Below, in pieces: positions 32,923 through 41,062 of a stretch of DNA of 64,000 nt. The DNA is taken from the NCBI GenBank assembly GCA_016879935.1, contig JAACJQ010000056.1:31830-95829 (forward strand), given 5' to 3'. The notes beneath the pieces are model-generated. The model searched no databases. It was not told where the DNA came from and saw nothing but the letters and a program-made list of their open reading frames with translations. How positions within the stretch are numbered: the first letter of the stretch is position 1; every line of letters starts with the position of its first letter. Source of the stretch: Archangiaceae bacterium. GTDB taxonomy: Bacteria > Myxococcota > Myxococcia > Myxococcales > Myxococcaceae. The position numbers and the translations under genes were made by a program.

Positions 32923-34079
32923 TGGCTGGGAACGATCATCAGCTTGCTCAAGACCTCTCCGCATCAGCGGCGGCGCATCTTGCAAAAGGCGAGCGAAAGA
33001 AGGCTCACGAACTCTTCTCGAAGGCTGCCGACCTTGAGGAGAAGGCGTTTGAAGCCGTTCCAGCGACGCGCGTACGCACTCGCGGCATACTCGCCGTAAG
33101 TGCGGCCTCGCTTCTCTATAAGGCCCGTCGACTTACAGACGCACGACGCTTCCTTTTCAAGGCGTTGGCATCGGATGAACCCTTGCTGCCACCACAAGAA
33201 TCACAGTTGAGAGAATTGCTTGAGGTTGTTTGGGACGAATTGAGCTTGCCTCAAGGCTCCGAGTACTCGCCCAACCAGATTGACGTAGCCCTTCGGGGCG
33301 GCGATGTGGGATTTGGCACCGCGCCTCTTGGACTGGCACTCGCCAAGGCCGACGAGATCATGAAGCTCGTCGTTCGGTTTGGAGAGTTCCTTGATGGCAA
33401 GCCGCTGCGAACTCGTGGCTCGGCATCACCAGAGATTCTCGACTTGGTTCAGGCTCGAATTACACAGCCGGTCGCAGGGAGCTATCGGTTTTCCGTTCGG
33501 CTCGTGGAACCGGCCCAAGAGGAAATGTTCGACAAGGGCACGATTGTGCAGAGCATTGCGCCTTTGTTCTTCAACGTTTTGCGTGCAGCTACCGCAAGTA
33601 ATCCCACCGAAAAAGAGAAGCTGAAGAAGCTGATTCCAGATTCCGGCTACCGCACCACAATGGTGAAGCTGCTTCGCAACATGGTTCCGGCTGACCGTTC
33701 GCTTCGTGAGATTGAACTATCAAGCGTGCATCAGACCGACGGTGAGGCGCCGGTTCGTGAGAGCGTCGTTCTGTTTAGAGAAGTCAAGGAGTCACTGAAC
33801 TTGGTGCTCCGAGCCGAGCTTCCAGCGCCAGATGAGTCAGTGGCTCAGGGAGACGATGGCGAATTGGTCGTCATTACGGGAGTGCTGCGAGCGGTGCACC
33901 TAGACGACCATTGGCTGCTGATCGTCGACGAAGACGGCAGGCCTCATAAGTGTGGAACTGGCAGAAACGCGTTGGATGACTTGGTCGGACCGATGGTGAA
34001 TCGCCGAGTAGAGGTTCGAGTTCGTAGGGACCCGACGACTCAGGCATTCGAGATGCTCGACATCGAGCCTGTCGAATAG
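32922..34079 (+). CDS. Helical-repeat (TPR-like) protein of unknown function, second gene of the accessory module
   Basis: The 385-residue protein begins with a TPR-like helical domain at 1-105 (SASAAAHLAKGERKKAHELF, TRGILAVSAASLLYKARRL, QLRELLEVVWDEL). A middle region follows with DVALRGGDVGFG and GSYRFSVRLV. At about 305-385 there is a small beta-rich domain (VVITGVLRAVHLDDHWLLIV, MVNRRVEVRVRRD). The plan resembles a widespread uncharacterised family, again from memory. Coupling to the small upstream gene by TAATG suggests a two-component complex. Low-GC codon use is the same as in its partner. A defence or stress role is only a guess. Confidence 0.72.
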   Translation: MAGNDHQLAQDLSASAAAHLAKGERKKAHELFSKAADLEEKAFEAVPATRVRTRGILAVSAASLLYKARRLTDARRFLFKALASDEPLLPPQESQLRELLEVVWDELSLPQGSEYSPNQIDVALRGGDVGFGTAPLGLALAKADEIMKLVVRFGEFLDGKPLRTRGSASPEILDLVQARITQPVAGSYRFSVRLVEPAQEEMFDKGTIVQSIAPLFFNVLRAATASNPTEKEKLKKLIPDSGYRTTMVKLLRNMVPADRSLREIELSSVHQTDGEAPVRESVVLFREVKESLNLVLRAELPAPDESVAQGDDGELVVITGVLRAVHLDDHWLLIVDEDGRPHKCGTGRNALDDLVGPMVNRRVEVRVRRDPTTQAFEMLDIEPVE

Positions 34080-34500
34080 GCAGATGCGAGGCTCGTAGTT
34101 TGATCAGCACAAGCCGGTCGACTCAACGCGAGGTTCGCGCAATGTCGAAGCGTTCCGGGCTTCCGCGGACCTGTGAACGTGGGAAAGGTGGTTTTGTCGG
34201 AAGCTTGGCCGGACCGCACCTGCGCGTCGAACTGCAGCTTCGCCAGGCGCACGAACAACACGAATCGTGTCTTCAGGCTCGGTGATCGACCCGAGCTGCC
34301 CGGCGCCACCGGCACTGATCGGCGCACCGCTCGCGGTCCTCACCCGAGATCGCTGCCGAAGTTGCACGTCGAGTTGTGGGATATGCAAACAATAGCAAAG
34401 GCTGGGAAGTTCCCCGCCGGTCGCCGAACACATGAGTTCGTTGTTGGCCACGCACTCAACGGCGCATGCCTGGCATGGTCGCTAACGCGGGTCTTGCGTG
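34080..34500. other. Non-coding stretch in the island, with one copy of an 18-bp direct repeat
   Basis: No supported gene; open frames here lack codon bias and ribosome sites. It contains GGCTGGGAAGTTCCCCGC at 34400-34417, which recurs with one change at 35593-35610 on the other side of the next gene. Composition is uneven, with an A/T-rich patch near 34380-34400. Confidence 0.5.
34400..34417 (+). repeat. 18-bp direct repeat, left copy
   Basis: GGCTGGGAAGTTCCCCGC. It matches the copy at 35593-35610 at 17 of 18 positions, in the same orientation. The two copies flank the 298-residue gene about 1.2 kb apart. Confidence 0.6.
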
Positions 34501-35397
34501 TCAGTTCCGGTCAGCAAACAGCGAGACTACTGCTGACGAAATCGCGACGATTGCTCGCGCATCTTCCGGCTCCCATTCGATGTGTTGCACGTGTTCATCG
34601 CGGTGATGCGCCGGTGCGGTGAGCGCCATCAGCACCCGCCTGAGCAGGCGTAGCCGATCATCCTTGGACATCGTTCGAAGATTCACGAAGAGGTCTTCAC
34701 CTGGCAGATTCGCCCTGTTGACGAACTCAACATCTCCAAGCGCTGTCGTGACTGCCTCGATTGAATCTCGGCAGGATGCCACAGCGGGCCTCCAGTGGCC
34801 GACGCGAAGGTGATCCGTGGCGGTTCCCAAGTCCTCAACCGCCTTCCTCAGTTGCTCGTCTTCAATTGACTCAGGGCTCGGCACCTCAATCAACTGTCGA
34901 TCAGCATATCCCGCGTTCCGAAGAAGCTCGATACACGAGCTTTGATTGAGCGCGTAAGACAACTCGAAGGACTGTCCACCTCTACGCCCGTCGCACATGC
35001 ACTCTGGGTGGATGCGAAGAGAAAGCGTCACGCCTTCCCCGGCGCGCAGGTCGTCAAGCGCCTTGAGCCGGTGCGCGTCAGCCTCAAGGTACATCATCAC
35101 TGTGAATCCATTGCCACGGGTCCCATCGTAGAGTTCTCCGCTGATTGGTTGACCGCCTGAGGTCAGAAAACCCAGCGGAAGTGGGGTGGCGCCTGGGCGA
35201 GTCACGCTGACTTCGCATTTGAGATCCGTTAGCCGGACAGACTGGAGTTCAGGCGGTCTCGGGTTCGCCGCCACGTAGAAGTTGAAGAGAAGTCTGTGGT
35301 GTCCCAGCCCCCGCTGGCCGGTGATGTTCTGGATTGAGAGTTCGCCAAACGGCTCAAGTGAACCTCGAAGGTTCTGGTAGTAGAAGGTCATTCGCAT
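34501..35397 (-). CDS. Hypothetical protein with possible C-terminal HEPN-like helical domain
   Basis: The 298-residue protein has a beta-rich N-terminal half (about 1-150, for example LLFNFYVAANPRPPELQSVR) and a turn motif SCIELLRNAGYADRQLIEVP. The helical C-terminal half contains a long helix with paired Arg residues (VGHWRPAVASCRDSIEAVTTA) and ends APAHHRDEHVQHIEWEPEDA. The second half recalls HEPN-type or abortive-infection C-terminal domains, but no RxxxxH catalytic motif is clear, so this stays an inference. ATG at 35397 has AAAGGAA 5-6 bases upstream. It is transcribed towards the two-gene module and is flanked by an 18-bp direct repeat. Codon use is island-like. Confidence 0.65.
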   Translation of the reverse strand: MRMTFYYQNLRGSLEPFGELSIQNITGQRGLGHHRLLFNFYVAANPRPPELQSVRLTDLKCEVSVTRPGATPLPLGFLTSGGQPISGELYDGTRGNGFTVMMYLEADAHRLKALDDLRAGEGVTLSLRIHPECMCDGRRGGQSFELSYALNQSSCIELLRNAGYADRQLIEVPSPESIEDEQLRKAVEDLGTATDHLRVGHWRPAVASCRDSIEAVTTALGDVEFVNRANLPGEDLFVNLRTMSKDDRLRLLRRVLMALTAPAHHRDEHVQHIEWEPEDARAIVAISSAVVSLFADRN

Positions 35398-35592
35398 CGG
35401 TTTCCTTTCTGAGGTTTGCGGAGAGCTGACGACGAGTCCGAGATCATCGATGGTGAGCCAAGGGTGTTTGCTGACTCTGTAGCAGGTGGGTCTGACATCC
35501 TGACGGCGAGCCTGTGCAAGCGGACGAGATCGCTGAAAGGGAGCCTGTTCGACTCGGCGAGGGCTAGCGGGGTCCTTTGGGGTCCTGCCGAC

Positions 35593-35610
35593 GGCTGGGG
35601 AGTTCCCCGC
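35593..35610 (+). repeat. 18-bp direct repeat, right copy
   Basis: GGCTGGGGAGTTCCCCGC, the right-hand partner of 34400-34417. Its core GGGGA-GT-TCCCC is itself a perfect palindrome. Confidence 0.6.
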
Positions 35611-35629
35611 AGGCTGTTGTCGACCCGAA

Positions 35630-35700
35630 AGTCTTACCCGCGGGACTCTCGAACGCTGAAGGTCTTACCGGCTGCACTGCCGAGTCCAGCGGGTAAGACT
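35630..35700. repeat. 19-bp inverted repeat with an internal third motif copy
   Basis: The left arm AGTCTTACCCGCGGGACTC (35630-35648) and the right arm GAGTCCAGCGGGTAAGACT (35682-35700) are complementary at 18 of 19 positions across a 33-base loop. A third GTCTTACC lies inside the loop at 35662-35669. It could be a structured RNA, a protein-binding site or the trace of a mobile element end. Confidence 0.75.
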
Positions 35701-35811
35701 CTCGGCTCCTGCGCGCCCCGAATTGGCTCATTTCGACCTGGCGCAGTCGCTGCTCTTCCTCCTTCCATCGCACGGACTTTCCCGGGCGACACATCGAAGA
35801 GGAACGCAGCC

Positions 35812-36504
35812 ATGGACAAGAAGAAGATCACCGAGGCCCGCAGCATCATCAGCAAGCTCCCCACCCACCTCGAGCGCTCGGGAGGCATTTCGTCGCAGCT
35901 CCGCACTGTGGAGGACGGCGCCGAGTTGTACGACGCCGTGCAGAAGTCGGAGCTCGACCTGCGCACTGCGCGCGAGAAGGCCGAGGGCGTCGTCGCCGAG
36001 TATGTGAAGGAGAGCCAGCAGCTCGACGCATCTGAGAAGAAGCTGCTCGGCCTCATTCGCGTCGGCGCCGAGGTCTGCACGCTCTTCGGCGTCCAGATCG
36101 CGAACGATGTGCTCAAGGCCGACGACGCAGACCCGCAGGCTTCGTCCGCGCACATCGCGCACTACCTCACCCGCGTGCCCGGCTTCGGCAAGGCGCTCGG
36201 CGAGGGCCTCATGCAGCAGCGCGCGCAGTTCCTCGAGGCCGAGAAGGCCATCAAGGCGGTCGAGGCGCATACCGAGGCCGGCACCCGCGAGCTCAATGGC
36301 GCCTACTATCGCGCCGTGTCCGTCGTCGCGCAGGCCAAGGCGTTCCTCGCAGTGAAGGGCGTCGTGGTTCGCGACCGCAAGGCGTCGGTGCGCAAGCCCA
36401 AGTCGCTGCCCGAGCGGACCGCCGCAAACTCGCAGACCGAGCGCGCTTCTTCGGCGAGCGTGCCGGCGCCTGCTCCCACGCCGGTGGTCCCGGAGGCTGC
36501 GTAA
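35812..36504 (+). CDS. Helical hypothetical protein with Pro/Ala-rich tail
   Basis: A 230-residue hydrophilic protein, mostly helical with probable coiled coil between about 35 and 175 (SELDLRTAREKAEGVVAEY, QRAQFLEAEKAIKAVEAH). The tail is basic and then Pro/Ala-rich (ASVPAPAPTPVVPEAA). No family is recognised. The ATG at 35812 has GAAGAGGA upstream; the frame is open much further left but lacks coding character. Codon use is that of the host. A strong terminator follows. Confidence 0.75.
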   Translation: MDKKKITEARSIISKLPTHLERSGGISSQLRTVEDGAELYDAVQKSELDLRTAREKAEGVVAEYVKESQQLDASEKKLLGLIRVGAEVCTLFGVQIANDVLKADDADPQASSAHIAHYLTRVPGFGKALGEGLMQQRAQFLEAEKAIKAVEAHTEAGTRELNGAYYRAVSVVAQAKAFLAVKGVVVRDRKASVRKPKSLPERTAANSQTERASSASVPAPAPTPVVPEAA

Positions 36505-36519
36505 CGTGTGCTGTCCCTG

Positions 36520-36550
36520 GTGGCTCCGGTCGTGACCCGGCTGGAGCCAC
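36520..36550 (+). terminator. Rho-independent-like terminator
   Basis: GTGGCTCC (36520-36527) pairs perfectly with GGAGCCAC (36543-36550), with an inner GGTC/GACC stem, followed by the pyrimidine run TTCCTTCTC. It lies 16 bases after the stop of the coiled-coil gene. Confidence 0.7.
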
Positions 36551-36664
36551 TTCCTTCTCAGTCGTTCCGCGGTTGCTCCCTTCATCACGCCACTGAATTG
36601 GTTGGTGATTCGGGCAGCAACTCGCTCTGTCGACAATGGGCCCGCTTTGCTAGGGCACGTCGGC

Positions 36665-38032
36665 ATGAACCCTCAGATCTTCCGGGAGTACGACGTTCGC
36701 GGGCTGGTGGACAAAGACCTCACTGATGCCGTCGTCGAAGACCTCGGCCGCGGTCTCGCCACGATGGTCAAGCGCGCACACGGCAGCACCATCGTCGTCG
36801 GCCGTGACGCTCGCGAGTCGGGCCCGCGGTTCCAGGCGGCGTTCATCAAGGGCGCGACCTCGACTGGCATTCACGTCATCGACGTCGGCGTCGTGCCGAC
36901 TCCGGTCGTGTACTTCGCGGCCAACACGCTGCCCGTCGACGGCCTCGCGGTCATCACCGGCAGCCACAACCCGCCCGAGTACAACGGCTTCAAGATGGGC
37001 GTCGGCAAGACGACCTTCTACGGCGAGACGATTCAGCAGCTGCGCACGCTCATCGAGACGCGCGACTTCGAGAAGGGCACGCCCGGCACCGTCACCTCGT
37101 TCGACGCCTGCACGCCGTACCTGCACTTCGTGACCTCGACCGTCACGCGCGGCCCGAAGAAGCTCAAAGTCGTCGTCGATGCCGGCAACGGCGTCGGTGG
37201 CATCGTCTCGGTGCCGATGCTCCAGAAGCTCGGCTACGACGTGGTGCCGCTGTACTGCGAGCCCGACGGCCGCTTCCCCAACCACCACGCCGACCCGACG
37301 GTGGCCAAGAACCTCGAGCTGCTCATCGCGGCCGTGAAGAAGGAGAAGGCCGACCTCGGCGTGGCCTACGACGGTGACGCCGACCGCATCGGCGTCGTCG
37401 ACGAGCACGGTGAGATCATCTGGGGCGACAAGCTGATGATTCTGCTCTCGCGCGCGGTGCTGAAGGCCGTGCCGGGCGCTCCCATCGTCGGCGAGGTGAA
37501 GTGCAGCTTCACCATGTACGACGACATCGCGAAGCACGGCGGCAAGCCCGTCATGTGGAAGACCGGCCACTCGCTCATCAAGGCCAAGATGAAGGAGCTC
37601 CACGCCGAGCTCGCCGGCGAGATGAGCGGCCACATCTTCTACAAACACCGCTTCTTCGGCTTCGACGACGCGCCGTACACCGCCGCCCGCCTGCTCGAGA
37701 TTCTCTCGAACGAGAAGGGCACGCTCTCCTCGATGCTCGCCGACGTGCCGGTGACGTACTCGAGCCCCGAGCTGAGATTCGACACGGTGGAAGAGAAGAA
37801 GACCGCGCTCGTGAAGCGCTGCACCGAGATGCTGCGCGCCAAGGGCCTGAACCTCATCGAAGTCGACGGTGTGCGCGTCACCTGGCCCGACGGCTGGGGC
37901 CTCATTCGTTCGTCGAACACCACGCCGATTCTCGTCGTTCGCTACGAGGCCAAGACGAAGGAGCGCCTCGAAGAGATTCGCGCGCTCATCGACGGCACCA
38001 TCGCCGCCGCCAAGAAGGAGATCGGCGGATGA
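36665..38032 (+). CDS. algC: Phosphomannomutase/phosphoglucomutase
   Basis: The 455-residue AlgC-type enzyme interconverts hexose 1- and 6-phosphates for polysaccharide and LPS precursors. Catalytic Ser100 lies in TGSHNPPEYNGFK, the Mg loop is DGDADR (236-241), the sugar loop is GEMSGH followed by GFDDAPYTAARLLEIL, and the phosphate loop is RSSNTTPILVVRYE. ATG at 36665 starts right before the conserved FREYDVRG. It is followed by an FMN reductase with an ATGA overlap and by glucokinase, giving a small sugar-phosphate operon. Confidence 0.93.
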   Translation: MNPQIFREYDVRGLVDKDLTDAVVEDLGRGLATMVKRAHGSTIVVGRDARESGPRFQAAFIKGATSTGIHVIDVGVVPTPVVYFAANTLPVDGLAVITGSHNPPEYNGFKMGVGKTTFYGETIQQLRTLIETRDFEKGTPGTVTSFDACTPYLHFVTSTVTRGPKKLKVVVDAGNGVGGIVSVPMLQKLGYDVVPLYCEPDGRFPNHHADPTVAKNLELLIAAVKKEKADLGVAYDGDADRIGVVDEHGEIIWGDKLMILLSRAVLKAVPGAPIVGEVKCSFTMYDDIAKHGGKPVMWKTGHSLIKAKMKELHAELAGEMSGHIFYKHRFFGFDDAPYTAARLLEILSNEKGTLSSMLADVPVTYSSPELRFDTVEEKKTALVKRCTEMLRAKGLNLIEVDGVRVTWPDGWGLIRSSNTTPILVVRYEAKTKERLEEIRALIDGTIAAAKKEIGG

Positions 38033-38580
38033 AGGTGCTCGCCTTCTCCGGCAGCCTTCGCACCGGGTCGTGGAACGAGCAGCTGCTCGCCATCGCGGTG
38101 AAGGGGCTGCTGGCGCGAGGCGTCGAGGTCGACGCGTGGAACTTCAAGGCCGCCAACATTCCCGTCTACGACCCTGACACGTCAGACGCGAACCCGCCGG
38201 CCGCGATGGTCGACTTCAAGGCGCGCGTGCGTGGCGCGACGGGCCTGCTCATCGCGTGCCCCGAGTACAACTACAGCTACCCGGGCGCGCTGAAGAACCT
38301 CATCGACTTCGCCTCGCGGCCGCCTGAGCAGAACCCGTTCAAGGGCCGCGTGAGCGCGCAGCTGGGCGCCACCAACGGCCCCGGTGGAACGTTGCAGGCG
38401 CAGGTGATGCTGCGGCACGTGCTCTCGGCGCTCGGGTGTCACACGTTGCCCGGCGCGTTCACCGTCTCGCGCGTGTCGGAGGCGCTCGATGCGCAGGGCC
38501 TCAAAGACGAACGGCAGAAGAAGAACCTCGATGGCTTCCTCGATCGCTTCGTCGACGAGCTGAAGCTCAGGAGTCGCTGA
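38029..38580 (+). CDS. NADPH-dependent FMN reductase family protein
   Basis: The 183-residue flavodoxin-fold protein has the FMN phosphate-binding loop SGSLRTGSWN and the second signature CPEYNYSYPGALKNLIDF. It reduces FMN or quinones with NADPH, probably in redox stress. It overlaps the mutase stop as ATGA and is followed one base later by glucokinase, so all three are co-transcribed. The link to sugar metabolism is not obvious. Confidence 0.9.
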   Translation: MKVLAFSGSLRTGSWNEQLLAIAVKGLLARGVEVDAWNFKAANIPVYDPDTSDANPPAAMVDFKARVRGATGLLIACPEYNYSYPGALKNLIDFASRPPEQNPFKGRVSAQLGATNGPGGTLQAQVMLRHVLSALGCHTLPGAFTVSRVSEALDAQGLKDERQKKNLDGFLDRFVDELKLRSR

Positions 38581-38581
38581 C

Positions 38582-39457
38582 ATGGTCGCCCTCGGCGTCG
38601 ACATCGGTGGAACCAACGCGCGCGCCGCGCTGGTGGAGCGCTCGACGGGCAAGCTGCTGAGCACCGTGAAGGAGCCGCTCTCCGACCGCACGCCCGCGGG
38701 CGTCGTCTCGGTCGTTCGTTCGCTCGTCGAGAAGGTCGGTGCGGGCCACACGGTCGAGAAGGTCGGCGTCGGCGTGGCGGGAATGTTGCGCGGCGACATC
38801 GTCGTGAACGCTCCGAACCTGCACTGGCGAGACGTCGACTTCGGCGGGCCGCTCGCGAAGGCGCTCGGGCGTCAGGTGCGCCTGGTGAACGACTTGTCCG
38901 CTGCGGCCTGGGGCGAGTTCCGAGGCGGCGCGGCGCGTGGTGTCGAAGACTCCTTCACCGTCTTCGTCGGCACGGGCGTGGGCAGCGCCATCATCAGCGG
39001 TGGCCGGCTCGTGCAGGGCGCGACCGGAGTCGCCGCCGAGTTCGGCCACGTGAAGCTCGTGCCCGATGGTGGCCGCCTGTGCGGCTGCGGCGAGTACGGC
39101 TGCCTCGAGGCGTACATGGGCGGCGCGAAGCTGACGGAGTGGATGGCCGAGTCTGGCGTGACGGGAACGCCGTCGGACCTCGAGCGTCAGGCGCAGGAAG
39201 GCGTCACCACCGCGAAGGGCATCTACGACTTCGCCGTCGGGCATCTCGCGCTCTCCGTCGCGAATCAGGTGACGGTGTTGAACCCGGCGGTGGTGGTGCT
39301 CGGTGGCGGCGTGTTGTCGCGGTGCCCGGGCATGGTGCGGCGAATCAACGACGTCGTGCTGTCTCGCGCGAGCGCGGCGTCGCGGAGCTCGCTGCAGATT
39401 CGAATGGCCGAGCTCGGTGACGACAGCGGCCTCGTCGGCGCGGCATTGTTGGCCTGA
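38582..39457 (+). CDS. glk: ROK family glucokinase
   Basis: The 291-residue sugar kinase has the ATP phosphate motif DIGGTNARAAL, a second VGTGVGSAI, and the ROK zinc signature EFGHVKLVPDGGRLCGCGEY followed by GCLEAY. It phosphorylates glucose (or a related hexose or N-acetylhexosamine; specificity is not readable by eye). It directly follows the FMN reductase, one base after its stop. With AlgC it would feed glucose-6-phosphate to glucose-1-phosphate. Confidence 0.88.
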   Translation: MVALGVDIGGTNARAALVERSTGKLLSTVKEPLSDRTPAGVVSVVRSLVEKVGAGHTVEKVGVGVAGMLRGDIVVNAPNLHWRDVDFGGPLAKALGRQVRLVNDLSAAAWGEFRGGAARGVEDSFTVFVGTGVGSAIISGGRLVQGATGVAAEFGHVKLVPDGGRLCGCGEYGCLEAYMGGAKLTEWMAESGVTGTPSDLERQAQEGVTTAKGIYDFAVGHLALSVANQVTVLNPAVVVLGGGVLSRCPGMVRRINDVVLSRASAASRSSLQIRMAELGDDSGLVGAALLA

Positions 39458-39806
39458 GTAGCGGGCATTCTCCGTGTCGCGACAGGACCTCCACGCCGTG
39501 TCAGCGCGGCGCACATCACGCCCGCAGCGAAGAGGCCTCGCCCTGACACTCCACGAGCCCGGCATCGGTCACTGAGCGTCGCGCTGCTTCGCGAGCGTCA
39601 CCATGTGGGTCGCATCGAGTCCGGCTCCCAGCACAAACGCGCTGCTGCGGTTCCTGTTCGTATCGAGCGTCGCGCGTCTTCATGAACGGTCTTCGCGCGC
39701 CTCCTCGCCGAACATCGAAGGAAATGCCGGAGTGGAGTTGCCTCGATGGACGGGCCTGGTCGCCCAGCTGTTCGCGCGCGAGCGCCAAACGCGGAGCAAC
39801 GAACGC
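39458..39806. other. Intergenic gap between convergent genes
   Basis: About 350 bases between glucokinase and the phosphatase-like gene. Open frames exist on both strands but lack ribosome sites and recognisable content. A 10-bp palindrome TGTCGCGACA at 39475-39484 is the only structured element noticed. Confidence 0.5.
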
Positions 39807-40511
39807 TCAGAACACGAAGCGGGTCGCGAGCGCGTTCCACGATTCGTCGCTCACGCCGATGCGGGTGAGGTGAGCGCGTGCGCCCCCGGTGCGGTCGAGC
39901 TCGTCGAGCACGGCCTCGAGGCTCGGTGGTGTTCCTCCCAGCCCGTTCTCCGTCGTGCGGGAGTAGTCCTTCAGCACGTCCGCGCGACTCACCCCGAGCG
40001 CGCGCAACAACAGCGCTGCCACCACGCCGCTCCGGTCACGCCCGTAGGTGCAGTGGAACAGCACTCCGCCGGTCGCCCCGCTCATCGTCTCGAACACCAG
40101 CTTCATCGACGCATCGGCGTGCAGGTCGGCCAGATAGTCGGTGGTGCTCAACGAATACGGAATCGGCAGCGGCGCGTGCACGACCGTGATGCCGGGACAG
40201 GCGCCGTCGGGCAGCGACATCCACTCCGACGACTCGCGCAGGTCGATGATGGTCGAGATGCCCAACCTCGTGAGTTCGGCACAGCCCGCGGCATCGAGGC
40301 TGCCGGGCGCGGCGGAGCGGAAGATGACTCCGCACTGCGTGGCGCCACTCGTCGCAGACAGCCCACCCAGGTCTCTCGCGTTGCGCACCTGATTCACCAA
40401 CACAGGGCTTCCCGCAGGGCACGTCTGGGTCGGCATCATGATGCGAGGTGCTGGTGTGGGCGACGGGGGCGCACAGGAGACGAGCAGAAGCCAACCGACG
40501 AAGCGCCGCAC
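39807..40511 (-). CDS. Tyrosine/dual-specificity protein phosphatase-like lipoprotein
   Basis: The 234-residue protein has a lipobox (LVSC, Cys13) and a cysteine-phosphatase domain of the IphP type: NARDLGGL, IDLRESSEW, and the catalytic loop HCTYGRDRSGV with nucleophile Cys154 and Arg160. It should be an exported phosphatase acting on phosphoproteins or small phosphoesters. GTG at 40511 was chosen because it puts the signal peptide first; a start at 40559 would bury it. It is divergent from the DUF4442 gene. Confidence 0.83.
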   Translation of the reverse strand: MRRFVGWLLLVSCAPPSPTPAPRIMMPTQTCPAGSPVLVNQVRNARDLGGLSATSGATQCGVIFRSAAPGSLDAAGCAELTRLGISTIIDLRESSEWMSLPDGACPGITVVHAPLPIPYSLSTTDYLADLHADASMKLVFETMSGATGGVLFHCTYGRDRSGVVAALLLRALGVSRADVLKDYSRTTENGLGGTPPSLEAVLDELDRTGGARAHLTRIGVSDESWNALATRFVF

Positions 40512-40576
40512 GTCACCTGTTTGCCCCGCTCCGCTCTCGCGAGCAACCGCTCGCCCCATTGGAGTAGGGAGCCCGC

Positions 40577-41059
40577 ATGGCTCTCTCGCTCTCGTCTCTC
40601 GCGTCGCCGTCGCAGTTGCTCCCGCTGTGGCAGGTGCTCAAGCGCGTGCCGGGCGGTGGCGTGGTGATGGGCCGGCTCGCGGGCCGCATGGCTCCGTACA
40701 CGGGCACGATTCGGCCCGAGGTGCTCACGCTCGAGAAGGGCTACGCGCGCATTCGCATGCGTGACACCCGCCGCGTGCGCAACCACCTCAACTCGGTGCA
40801 CGCCATCGCGCTGATGAACCTGGGCGAGGTGTCGACCGGCATGGCCGTCATCACCGCGTTGCCCGAGGGCATGCGAGGCATCATCTCGCGCCTGTCGATG
40901 GACTACCTGAAGAAGGGCCGCGGCCCGTTGGTGGCCGAGTGTTCGTGCCCGGTCATCACCTCGACCGAGAAGCAGGATCTCGAGGTCACGGCCGAGCTGA
41001 AGAACGAAGCGGGCGAAGTGGTGGCCATCGCCCACGCGAAGTGGCGCGTCGGTGCCTGA
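40577..41059 (+). CDS. DUF4442 hotdog-fold protein (thioesterase-like)
   Basis: The 160-residue protein matches DUF4442, a hotdog-fold family related to PaaI-type thioesterases: APYTGTIRPEVLTLEKG, RRVRNHLNSVHAIALMNLGE and a C-terminal VVAIAHAKWRVG. NHLNSVHA corresponds to the active-site segment of acyl-CoA thioesterases. Specificity is unknown. It converges on the pectinacetylesterase gene with three bases between stops. Confidence 0.85.
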   Translation: MALSLSSLASPSQLLPLWQVLKRVPGGGVVMGRLAGRMAPYTGTIRPEVLTLEKGYARIRMRDTRRVRNHLNSVHAIALMNLGEVSTGMAVITALPEGMRGIISRLSMDYLKKGRGPLVAECSCPVITSTEKQDLEVTAELKNEAGEVVAIAHAKWRVGA

Positions 41060-41062
41060 GGT

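Larger units (their letters stand above)
35398..35811. other. Non-coding, repeat-rich stretch at the right island border
   Basis: About 410 bases without a supported gene. From left to right it holds a 10-bp near-tandem repeat (GGGGTCCTTT then GGGGTCCTGC, about 35570-35590), the right copy of the 18-bp repeat, the large inverted repeat at 35630-35700 and finally the GAAGAGGA ribosome site of the gene at 35812. The composition returns to host level across it, so it is the probable right border of the island. Confidence 0.55.

Noticed and set aside
34173..34622. 149-residue plus-strand frame in the island gap
   Set aside because: No ribosome site or codon bias, and it overlaps the better supported minus-strand gene at 34501.
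34080..35811. Integron gene cassettes with attC sites
   Set aside because: No integrase, no clear attC core sites, and the genes point in different directions; only a direct and an inverted repeat are visible.
39475..39484. TGTCGCGACA palindrome as an operator
   Set aside because: Ten-base palindromes are common in such GC-rich DNA and it lies downstream of both flanking genes.
39516..39788. Minus-strand open frame in the 39.46-39.81 kb gap
   Set aside because: Composition looks random (Arg-rich), with no ribosome site or motif.
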